Shown in pieces: positions 17,364-24,449 of a stretch of DNA of 61,976 nucleotides (positions are counted from its first letter, which is position 1; each line of letters starts with the position of its first letter). The position numbers and the translations under genes are program-made. The notes below the pieces were generated by a model. That model saw only the letters and a list, made by a program, of their open reading frames with translations. It did no database searches and was not told the DNA's origin. This DNA is from an uncultured Microbacteriaceae bacterium. Its GTDB lineage: Bacteria; Actinomycetota; Actinomycetes; Actinomycetales; Microbacteriaceae. The DNA lies in the NCBI GenBank assembly GCA_903940225.1, contig CAJAKC010000002.1, forward strand, positions 1 to 61,976. The letters run 5' to 3'.

Positions 17364-17864
17364 ATGACCGGAGCACACACTCTGCGTGAAACCGAACGTC
17401 AAGTGTCGGAGCGCCTGTCGCACATGACCCTCGACTTCCAGGCGATGGCGGTCACGTCTAACCTGTTTCGTGCCGCGAGCGCCGTCCGCAATCACTTCGA
17501 GCGAACCGTGCTCTCGCAACACGATTTGAGTTGGACAGCGTTTGTGGTGCTCTGGGTGACGTGGATTTGGGAGCCAATTGAGACGCGTGAAATCGCCGAA
17601 GAGGGCGGTTTCTCGAAGGCAACTCTCACGGGCGTGCTCACAACACTCGAGGGACGCGGACTCGTTGAGCGCGAAAAAAGCCCGACCGATGGTCGGCTCG
17701 TTCTCGTGCGACTCACGGACTCGGGACGCACGCTGATGAACGGACTGTTCCCCGAGTTCAATGGCGAAGAAAAGTCGATTGCCTCCGTCATCGCGGCCGC
17801 GGATCAACCGCTCGTGGCGGAAGCCCTCCGCGCCATCACCGAACGGGCCGAAGGTTCGCGCTAA
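17364..17864 (+). CDS. MarR-family transcriptional regulator
   Basis: The 166-residue protein has the winged-helix core of MarR (ETREIAEEGGFSKATLTGVLTTLEGRGLVEREKSPTD...). The recognition helix lies around residues 80-95 and the wing carries DGRLVLVRLT. Helices for dimerisation flank it. MarR proteins often repress catabolic operons and release DNA on binding phenolic or aromatic ligands. Its position between the P450 and the ring-cleavage genes suggests that it controls the island. It has a GAGGAG ribosome site and converges on the PuuD-like gene with no gap between the stops. Confidence 0.88.
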   Translation: MTGAHTLRETERQVSERLSHMTLDFQAMAVTSNLFRAASAVRNHFERTVLSQHDLSWTAFVVLWVTWIWEPIETREIAEEGGFSKATLTGVLTTLEGRGLVEREKSPTDGRLVLVRLTDSGRTLMNGLFPEFNGEEKSIASVIAAADQPLVAEALRAITERAEGSR

Positions 17865-18548
17865 CTATCGTGTAGCGGCGCGAACGAAGGCCGTGACGAT
17901 GGCGAGGTTCTCGGGTGCCGTGTCCCAGTTATCTTCGGGGTGCCACTGCACACCGAACGCCCAGCCCGCGCCGTCGTAGCGAACGGCCTCGATCACCCCG
18001 TCGTGCGCGACGGCGATCGGCGTGACGCCAGTACCCAATCGGTCGATGGCTTGGTGGTGGTAGCAGGATGCAGTGACCGGAGCATCGGTGAGGCCAAGCT
18101 CCGCGATGTGGGCTGTGACGATGACGGGGTTCACCACGTGGCGGTGCGGCTCGTCCATGTGCTGAACGAGCGAGCCCCCGAGAGCAACGTTGGCGATTTG
18201 AGTTCCCCGGCAGATGGTGAGGACCGGGATTCCGTTGGCGAAGACGTACCGAACGAGGTCGATGTCGACCGCGTCCTGAACGTCATCAACGTCGTACACC
18301 TCATCGCTTTCGACCTCTTGTCCGTATTGCCGCGGATTGATGTCGGATCCACCGGGCATGAGGACGCCATCAATTCCCGCGAGGCGTTCGCTCCAATCGG
18401 ACCCCGCCACGGGCAACATCGTGAGCGGTTCTCCGCCGGCGGCCCACACAACTTCTGCCAATCGGCGAGCAGTGACGACAGCGGCGTACCGCGTCGCCGA
18501 CGTGTTTTCGGCGAAGCGGGCAAGAATTGCTATGCGGGGACGAGCCAT
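17865..18548 (-). CDS. gamma-glutamyl-gamma-aminobutyrate hydrolase family protein (PuuD-like, peptidase C26)
   Basis: The 227-residue protein is a class I amidotransferase-fold hydrolase of the PuuD/C26 group. It has GVLMPGGSDINPRQYG near residue 65, the nucleophile motif PVLTICRGTQIANVALGGSL (Cys near residue 105), and VQWHPED near residue 205. Such enzymes release glutamate from gamma-glutamyl amides. GAGGTG precedes the ATG. It is divergent from the semialdehyde dehydrogenase gene. The window therefore has two glutamyl-hydrolase candidates matching one gamma-glutamyl ligase. Confidence 0.9.
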   Translation of the reverse strand: MARPRIAILARFAENTSATRYAAVVTARRLAEVVWAAGGEPLTMLPVAGSDWSERLAGIDGVLMPGGSDINPRQYGQEVESDEVYDVDDVQDAVDIDLVRYVFANGIPVLTICRGTQIANVALGGSLVQHMDEPHRHVVNPVIVTAHIAELGLTDAPVTASCYHHQAIDRLGTGVTPIAVAHDGVIEAVRYDGAGWAFGVQWHPEDNWDTAPENLAIVTAFVRAATR

Positions 18549-18666
18549 CAAATTCACCTCGAAAAAAAGTTGCAGTGGAGTGGGTGCGCAATTGACAGTA
18601 TGGCGTATTCTGAATTCATTAGCACCCGAATGATATTTGGAAACGACTGACGAAGGAGCCAGCCGC

Positions 18667-20133
18667 GTGAGCACGATTGAGGTTGCCGGCGTCGCGATAG
18701 ACACGCGCCACTACATCAATGGTTCACGCGTGGAATCGGCAGAAACCTATGTCAACACGTCTCCCATCGACGGCTCATTCCTTGGGGATATTGCCCGCGG
18801 TGGCCAGCGCGAAGTCGATCTCGCCGTCGCTGCGGCAAAGGCCGCCTTCCCCGGGTGGGCAGCCATGGGACCGAAATCTCGCGGCGAGAAATTACTGCGA
18901 CTCGCGGAACTCGTCGAAGAAAACGTCGACGTCCTTGCCAACGTCGAAACGCTCGACAACGGCTCTCTGCTTCGCTCACACCTGCGAGGCGTCATGCCCC
19001 GCGTCGCCCTCAACATTCGGTTCTTCGCCGAATGGGCGATCAACGAACTGCATCACGAGCCCTTCGAAACCCGTGGTCACACCAACGTCATATCCTGGGA
19101 CCCCTCCGGTGTTGCCGCGCTGATCACACCGTGGAACGCACCGCTCATGCTGGCCACGTGGAAAATCGGACCGGCCCTGGCCGCTGGCGACACCGTCGTC
19201 CTCAAACCGGCCGAGTGGACGCCACTGACTGCGAGTCTCTTTGCCGACCTCACCAAGCAGGCCGGTATTCCTGACGGAGTATTCAATGTGGTGTTCGGAT
19301 ACGGTGCTGAGGCGGGCGCACCGCTGACGGCACACCCCGACGTCAACCGCATTTCGTTCACGGGATCGGTGCCCACCGCCAAGATCATTGCTCGAGCTGC
19401 GGCCGACAACCTCACACCGGTGTCGTTCGAGCTGGGCGGCAAGAGCCCGTTGCTCGTCTTCGCGGATGCCGACCTTGACCTGGCTGCAACCCTCGCCGTC
19501 GAACAATACGACAACGCCGGTCAAGTGTGCCTCTCGGGAACGCGAATCCTCGTCCACGAATCCGTCGCCGACGAGTTCGCCGAGAAGTTTGCGGCAAAGG
19601 CTGCACTCATCAAGCAGGGTGACCCGCGCGACCCCGACACCGACATTGGCCCCCAGATTCACCAGGTGCACTTCGACCGCATCGCCGGTTTTGTTGAGCG
19701 CGCGAAAGCGGAGGGCCAGAACATCGTCATGGGCGGCGGTCCGAACGAGGAACTCGGCGGACTGTACTTTCGACCAACACTGGTTCGCAACCCGACACCG
19801 GGCGCCGAAATCGTCACGCACGAGATTTTCGGTCCCGTCCTCAATATGCAGACTTTCACGAGCGACGAACAGGCGCTCGAGATGGCGAATGGAACCGAAT
19901 TCGGACTCGCCGCGGTTGTCGTTTCGGGCGACCGCGATCACGCCGAGCGCATCACCAAATTCCTTGTCGCGGGAACAATCTGGGTGAATTGCTTCTTTGT
20001 GCGGGATCTGCGCGCGCCGTTCGGCGGTTCCAAGAAATCTGGTATCGGTCGCGATGGCGGAACCTGGTCGTTCGACTTTTATGCCGATGTCAAAAACACA
20101 GTGTTCGCACCAAACGGATGGAAGGACAAGTAA
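18667..20133 (+). CDS. ring-cleavage semialdehyde dehydrogenase (HpaE/XylG-like aldehyde dehydrogenase)
   Basis: The 488-residue NAD-dependent aldehyde dehydrogenase has catalytic Glu255 in FELGGKSP and nucleophile Cys288 in AGQVCLSGTR. The C-terminus reads VRDLRAPFGGSKKSGIGRDGG, a signature I associate with dehydrogenases that oxidise extradiol ring-cleavage semialdehydes: HpaE for 5-carboxymethyl-2-hydroxymuconate semialdehyde and XylG/DmpC for 2-hydroxymuconate semialdehyde. The GTG start has AAGGAG. The dioxygenase ATG follows the stop with no spacer. It is the first gene of a tightly packed plus-strand operon. Confidence 0.9.
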   Translation: MSTIEVAGVAIDTRHYINGSRVESAETYVNTSPIDGSFLGDIARGGQREVDLAVAAAKAAFPGWAAMGPKSRGEKLLRLAELVEENVDVLANVETLDNGSLLRSHLRGVMPRVALNIRFFAEWAINELHHEPFETRGHTNVISWDPSGVAALITPWNAPLMLATWKIGPALAAGDTVVLKPAEWTPLTASLFADLTKQAGIPDGVFNVVFGYGAEAGAPLTAHPDVNRISFTGSVPTAKIIARAAADNLTPVSFELGGKSPLLVFADADLDLAATLAVEQYDNAGQVCLSGTRILVHESVADEFAEKFAAKAALIKQGDPRDPDTDIGPQIHQVHFDRIAGFVERAKAEGQNIVMGGGPNEELGGLYFRPTLVRNPTPGAEIVTHEIFGPVLNMQTFTSDEQALEMANGTEFGLAAVVVSGDRDHAERITKFLVAGTIWVNCFFVRDLRAPFGGSKKSGIGRDGGTWSFDFYADVKNTVFAPNGWKDK

Positions 20134-21045
20134 ATGGGTGAAGTTGTCGGAGCCGCACTGCTGGCTCACGTTCCCACAATCATGTTGCCGGAGGCAGTCC
20201 GCAAGGACCTCAACAATGGCAAAGAGCTCAGCCTCGTTCCCGGGCTCAAGAAGCTACGCAAGGACGTGTTCGAGACACTCGACTACGACACCGTCGTCGT
20301 TTTAGACAGCCACTGGGCGACGACGGTTGAATTCGTCGTCAGCTCTGCGGCGGAGCGCACGGGGCTTTTCACCTCGGAAGAACTCCCCCGCGGAATGACC
20401 CAAATCCCCTACGCCATCAAGGGTGACCCCGAACTAGCCAAGGCGATGGCGAATTATGACGAAAAGAACGGCACGTGGATCACACCCATCGCCGATCCTC
20501 ACCTGCCGATCTTCTATGCAACCGTGAATCTGTGGCACTACCTCGGTCGCGGCCTCGACGAGAAGGCTTGGATATCTGTTTCGGTTTGCCAGACGGCGAC
20601 ACCGGAGGATTTCATCCGCGCCGGTCGCGCGATCGGGGAAGCGATTCGTGACTCGGATCGAAAGGTTCTCCTCCTCGCCTCGGGTGCACTGTCGCACACG
20701 TTCCACAAGCTGCGCGACCTGCGCAAGCACGAAGCGTCGGACCCGATTCACATCTACACGCCCGAGGCGTACCAGTACGACCTGAAGGTTCTCGAGTGGA
20801 TGAAGGAAGGCAATCACGCCGCCATCCTCGACGATTTCGAAACTTTCAAGAAGTACAAGCCCGAGGCCGGCTTCTTCCACTACCTGGCGATGGCCGGCGC
20901 GTTGGGTGAAGAGAACCTCGACGCGAAGGGCGTGCTGTACTCGGAATACGAAAACTCGATCGGAACGGGTCAGGTTCACGTCTGGTTCCCGAAGCCCGAA
21001 GGCGGATTCCCCGAGCCCAAGAATCTGGTGCTGTCGCGTGACTGA
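20134..21045 (+). CDS. class III extradiol ring-cleavage dioxygenase, HpaD-like (homoprotocatechuate 2,3-dioxygenase type)
   Basis: The 303-residue protein matches LigB-fold extradiol dioxygenases of the HpaD kind. It has the N-terminal metal His in LAHVPTIMLPE, VVLDSHW near residue 57, LLASGALSHTFHKLRDL near residue 190, and the C-terminal GTGQVHVWFP. These enzymes use Fe(II) to open a catechol ring meta to the hydroxyls. HpaD acts on 3,4-dihydroxyphenylacetate. A related catechol or aminophenol substrate is possible. It sits directly between its expected partner genes, a semialdehyde dehydrogenase upstream and an FAH hydrolase downstream (8-base overlap). Confidence 0.9.
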   Translation: MGEVVGAALLAHVPTIMLPEAVRKDLNNGKELSLVPGLKKLRKDVFETLDYDTVVVLDSHWATTVEFVVSSAAERTGLFTSEELPRGMTQIPYAIKGDPELAKAMANYDEKNGTWITPIADPHLPIFYATVNLWHYLGRGLDEKAWISVSVCQTATPEDFIRAGRAIGEAIRDSDRKVLLLASGALSHTFHKLRDLRKHEASDPIHIYTPEAYQYDLKVLEWMKEGNHAAILDDFETFKKYKPEAGFFHYLAMAGALGEENLDAKGVLYSEYENSIGTGQVHVWFPKPEGGFPEPKNLVLSRD

Positions 21046-21916
21046 AATTCGCCGAATCCTGCTGGACGGATACCCGACCGAGGTCATTCGCCACGGTGAG
21101 ACACTCGTCGCCCACGACGGGCGAACCATCGCGATTGAGGACGCCCAGCACCTCGCACCGGCGGAACCGACCAAGATCATCGCCGTGCACCTCAATTACG
21201 ACAGTCGCACGCAGGAGTTCATGACAAAACTTCCCTCCGCCCCGACCTACTTCCACAAGCCGATCACCGCGCTCAACACCCACAAGGGTGCCGTGGTTCG
21301 GCCCGCGGGATGTAAGTGGTTGAACTACGAGGGTGAAATCGTCATTGTCATCGGCAAGACCTGTCGCAACATCGCTCCCGAAGACGCAGCGGAATACATC
21401 GCCGGATACACGGTTGGAAACGACTACGGTCTGCACGATTTCCGCGACACCGACGCCGGCTCGATGCTGCGCGTCAAAGGTTCGGACACACTCGCACCGG
21501 TCGGACCGGGACTCGTCACGGACTGGGATTTCCGCAACAAAACGATCCGCACGATTGTCAACGGTGACGTCAAGCAAGAAGACAACACCGACAACATGGA
21601 GTGGGATATGCACTACCTGGTGGCGGACATCGCCCGCACCATCACGCTCGTGCCGGGTGACATGCTCTTCTCGGGCACACCGGCCAATTCACGGCCGGTC
21701 TTTCCCGGTGATGTGGTCGAAGTTGAGGTCGATGGCCTCGGCAAGCTGACGAACCACATCGTCGAAGGGCCAACCCCCATCCGCACCGACGTCGGTGCCC
21801 AACCGACCGAGAGCGAAGAGGTCGTCTCGACCGCGCTCGGAGGGGACTGGGAGTTCCGCGGAATTCGCACCCCGTCCAAAGACCTGTACCCGTCAACTGT
21901 GGAGGAAAAAGAATGA
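21038..21916 (+). CDS. fumarylacetoacetate hydrolase family protein (HpaG-like isomerase/decarboxylase)
   Basis: The 292-residue protein carries the FAH-family metal motif LNYEGEIVIVIGK near residue 100. NDYGLHDFRDTDAG and MLRVKGSDTLAPVGP follow (residues about 128-155), then LFSGTPANSRPV. In the homoprotocatechuate route HpaG decarboxylates and isomerises the ring-cleavage product. Other FAH members hydrolyse beta-diketones. The GTG start overlaps the end of the dioxygenase gene, and upstream in-frame codons read through that gene in another frame, so I reject them. Its stop overlaps the ferredoxin start by four bases (ATGA). Confidence 0.9.
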   Translation: MTEIRRILLDGYPTEVIRHGETLVAHDGRTIAIEDAQHLAPAEPTKIIAVHLNYDSRTQEFMTKLPSAPTYFHKPITALNTHKGAVVRPAGCKWLNYEGEIVIVIGKTCRNIAPEDAAEYIAGYTVGNDYGLHDFRDTDAGSMLRVKGSDTLAPVGPGLVTDWDFRNKTIRTIVNGDVKQEDNTDNMEWDMHYLVADIARTITLVPGDMLFSGTPANSRPVFPGDVVEVEVDGLGKLTNHIVEGPTPIRTDVGAQPTESEEVVSTALGGDWEFRGIRTPSKDLYPSTVEEKE

Positions 21917-22104
21917 TCAAGGTCAATGTCGATATGGCAAAGTGCCAGCACTACGGTCAGTGTGTTTTCGAGGCTCCGGACGTGTTCACGTTGAACGCGG
22001 ACGACAAGCTCGAATACGTCGCCGAAGTGGACGACTCGGAACGCGCCAACGTCGAAGCAGCCATTGATGTCTGCCCGATGCAGGCGATCTTTATCGTCGA
22101 TTAA
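21913..22104 (+). CDS. P450-type single-cluster ferredoxin
   Basis: The 63-residue protein is a ferredoxin of the actinobacterial P450 redox-partner group. The cluster motif is C-x2-x-x2-C plus a distal C-P: Cys11, Cys17 and Cys54-Pro55, with Tyr14 at the variable position. With only three cysteines a [3Fe-4S] cluster is expected, although some such proteins can bind [4Fe-4S]. It would pass electrons from the reductase encoded next to it to the P450 encoded in the same island. Its ATG overlaps the stop of the FAH gene, and the upstream GAGGAAAAAGA serves as ribosome site. Confidence 0.92.
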   Translation: MIKVNVDMAKCQHYGQCVFEAPDVFTLNADDKLEYVAEVDDSERANVEAAIDVCPMQAIFIVD

Positions 22105-22122
22105 CAACTAAAGGAGTGCGCG

Positions 22123-23322
22123 ATGTCGAAACCCGTCGTCATCGTGGGCGCCTCCATGGGCGGATTGCGCATGGCGGAGGCCCTGCGTCGTTTCGGCTAT
22201 GCCGGACCGATCACCGTCATTGGTGACGAACCGCACGCGCCCTACAACCGACCTCCGCTCTCGAAAGAGGTGCTCGCCGCCGAGGTCAGCCACGAAGCGG
22301 TGGCCTTTCCGCAGCGGCCGGCAACGGCCGACGTCAACTGGGTGCTCGGTACCCGAGCGGTCTCGGCCGACCTCGACCATCACACGGTGACCGACTCGAA
22401 CGGTGAGATTCATCCTTTTGGAACCCTTGTTGTTGCGACGGGACTCCGCCCCAAGCGACTCCACGTCGCCAACTCCGAACTCGCGGGTCGTCATGCAGTC
22501 CGCACACTGGACGACGCCATCGCACTTCGCGCGGATCTGCAGCCCGGTGCGAAGGTTGTCATCGTCGGTGCGGGGTTCATTGGCTGCGAAGTCGCCGCCA
22601 CCGCCCGGAAGCTCGGGTGTGAGGTGACGATTGTCGGACCCGGCTCGCTGCCCATGCTTCGACCGCTCGGGCATGAACTCGCCGCCGAGATGATGCGCCG
22701 CCACGTCGAACAGGGCGTCACCTTCCGCATGAAAACAAATGCCGTCGATCTGGTGGGTGAAACGCGCGTCACCGCAGTCGTGCTCGACGACGGAACCACC
22801 CTCGACTGCGACGTTCTCGTCGAGTCCATCGGCTCACACGCGAACACCGAGTGGTTGGAGGGGTGCGACCTCGACCTGTCGAGCGGTGTGCTCACCGACT
22901 CGTCGATGCGGGCGCTGCGAGTCGACGGAACACCGTGGGAGACCGTCTTTGCGATCGGCGATGTCGCCCGCTTTCCGAATCCGACGTTCGGTGACGAATC
23001 GCGCAGAATCGAACACTGGAACATCCCGACCGATACGGCGAAACGCGCCGCCCAGGTCATCACCGCCGGCTTTCAGTCACCCGAAGACCTGGAGCGCGTA
23101 GCCTCCGAACGGTTTGCGCCAATCCCATCGTTCTGGAGCGACCAATACGACAACCACTTGCTCGCATACGGGCTGACGGCACTCGCCGATGAATCACGCC
23201 TGCTCGACGGTGACATCAGCGCTGATTGCGTGTTTGGCTACTATCGAAGAGGCGAAATGGTTGGAGTCTGCGGAATCGGGCTTCGATCCGTGGTTCAGGG
23301 TTACCGAGCGGCATTCGCCTAG
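22123..23322 (+). CDS. FAD-dependent ferredoxin reductase (putidaredoxin/rhodocoxin reductase type)
   Basis: The 399-residue flavoprotein has an N-terminal FAD site (VIVGASMGGLRMAEALR), the central NAD(P)-binding Rossmann motif VVIVGAGFIGCEVAAT near residue 145, and the second FAD contact AIGDVARFPN near residue 280. These features fit the oxygenase-coupled NADH-ferredoxin reductase family. An AAGGAG site precedes the ATG. It follows the ferredoxin by 18 bases. Together with the P450 it completes a class I electron transfer chain. Confidence 0.93.
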   Translation: MSKPVVIVGASMGGLRMAEALRRFGYAGPITVIGDEPHAPYNRPPLSKEVLAAEVSHEAVAFPQRPATADVNWVLGTRAVSADLDHHTVTDSNGEIHPFGTLVVATGLRPKRLHVANSELAGRHAVRTLDDAIALRADLQPGAKVVIVGAGFIGCEVAATARKLGCEVTIVGPGSLPMLRPLGHELAAEMMRRHVEQGVTFRMKTNAVDLVGETRVTAVVLDDGTTLDCDVLVESIGSHANTEWLEGCDLDLSSGVLTDSSMRALRVDGTPWETVFAIGDVARFPNPTFGDESRRIEHWNIPTDTAKRAAQVITAGFQSPEDLERVASERFAPIPSFWSDQYDNHLLAYGLTALADESRLLDGDISADCVFGYYRRGEMVGVCGIGLRSVVQGYRAAFA

Positions 23323-23343
23323 CTCGTTGTGAAGGGATGACAC

Positions 23344-23598
23344 ATGGCACACGAATTCGATCTAGACGTCACGTTTGATGATTCCGCCGGCGAGCCCGAC
23401 CTCTCGGCTGTTCCTCTGAGTGACCTCACTACGGCGATTGCTGAACTGCCCGACGCGTTGCGAGGAGTCGCGACCGGCCTGCTGTTGGAAAAGCGCACGA
23501 TGTCCGACGTCAGCCAGGACCTCGGAATTCGTCAGGGCGAACTCGTGACCCGGCTGCACCGCGCAACCCGCGCCATCGCCACCCACTTGGGTCTATAG
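23344..23598 (+). CDS. small stand-alone sigma-70 region 4-like HTH protein
   Basis: The 84-residue protein has an acidic N-terminal third. A helix-turn-helix then matches region 4 of ECF-type sigma factors (ALRGVATGLLLEKRTMSDVSQDLGIRQGELVTRLHRA). No region 2 is present, so it cannot act as a conventional sigma factor. It could be a regulator or an anti-sigma-like decoy. GAAGGGATGACAC supplies a ribosome site. It lies 21 bases after the ferredoxin reductase and may be the last gene of that operon. The target is unknown. Confidence 0.7.
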   Translation: MAHEFDLDVTFDDSAGEPDLSAVPLSDLTTAIAELPDALRGVATGLLLEKRTMSDVSQDLGIRQGELVTRLHRATRAIATHLGL

Positions 23599-23642
23599 CG
23601 CCCGCGCGCGACGATCTGCGTGACGGAAGAGGCCGAGAGACT

Positions 23643-24410
23643 GTGGATATCAATTTCGATCTCGACGAGTCGGGTGACCGTGTCGGCCGACGTGTTGTGC
23701 CCGTCGTCGCGCAGAGTCCTGACAATTCGGCGCTGGTGGGAGACCGAGTCCGACTGGAACGACTTTCCGTCGAACATTCACCCGATTTGTGGGAGGCGTT
23801 TTCCGCCACCGATTCGACGACGCTGTGGACGTACATGCCCCATGGGCCTTTCGACAACGAATCGGCTCAACGTGACTGGATCCGTGGTGTTGCCGATTCA
23901 CCGGACCCACTGTTTTACGCCATCGTCGACTCGGCGACCAATCGCGCGACGGGGATTGCGTCGTACCTTCGAATTGACCCTGCCAACGGTGTCATCGAGG
24001 TGGGGTGGCTTTCGTTTTCCGGTGCACTGAGCCGGACACCGGCTGCCACTGAGGCGATGTACCTCATGGCAAAAAATGCGTTTGACCTCGGATTTAGGCG
24101 TTACGAGTGGAAGTGCAACGTCCTCAACGGTCCGTCGATTGCCGCCGCGGAACGTCTGGGATTCAGTTTCGAGGGCGTGTTCCGAAATGCGGTGATCGTC
24201 AAGGGTCGCAATCGCGACACCGCGTGGTTTGCGTTTACCGCCGAGGACTGGAACAGCGGCATCCGTGCGGCACACGAAACATGGCTTGACGCCTCGAATT
24301 TCACACCGACCGGCGAACAAGTGGCTCGCCTGGCCGACCTGACCGACCCGCTGCGACATTCGACTTTCCCCACCGTCACCGTGACATTCCGGGATGCAAC
24401 CGACGCGTAG
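23643..24410 (+). CDS. GNAT family N-acetyltransferase (RimJ/RimL-like)
   Basis: The 255-residue protein has a GNAT domain of the RimJ/RimL type: VRLERLSVEHSPDLWEAFS near residue 35, RATGIASYLRIDPANGVIEVGWLSF near 98, AMYLMAKNAFDLGFRRYEWKCN near 137, and AAERLGFSFEGVFRNAVIVKGRNRDTAWFA near 160. RimJ/RimL-like enzymes acetylate N-terminal amino groups or small amines from acetyl-CoA. The GTG start follows GAGGCCGAGAGA. A C-terminal tail of about 60 residues is not part of the GNAT core. The substrate is unknown. Confidence 0.85.
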   Translation: MDINFDLDESGDRVGRRVVPVVAQSPDNSALVGDRVRLERLSVEHSPDLWEAFSATDSTTLWTYMPHGPFDNESAQRDWIRGVADSPDPLFYAIVDSATNRATGIASYLRIDPANGVIEVGWLSFSGALSRTPAATEAMYLMAKNAFDLGFRRYEWKCNVLNGPSIAAAERLGFSFEGVFRNAVIVKGRNRDTAWFAFTAEDWNSGIRAAHETWLDASNFTPTGEQVARLADLTDPLRHSTFPTVTVTFRDATDA

Positions 24411-24449
24411 TCGTTTACGGCGGGGCGATTTTTCCCTAGAATTCCCTTT

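Noticed and set aside
13773-20133. Reading the ligase, PuuD-like hydrolase and aldehyde dehydrogenase as a plain Puu putrescine pathway
   Set aside because: No PuuB-type amine oxidase is present, and the dehydrogenase C-terminus and its neighbours match ring-cleavage enzymes instead. Polyamine use by the GS-like enzyme is still possible.
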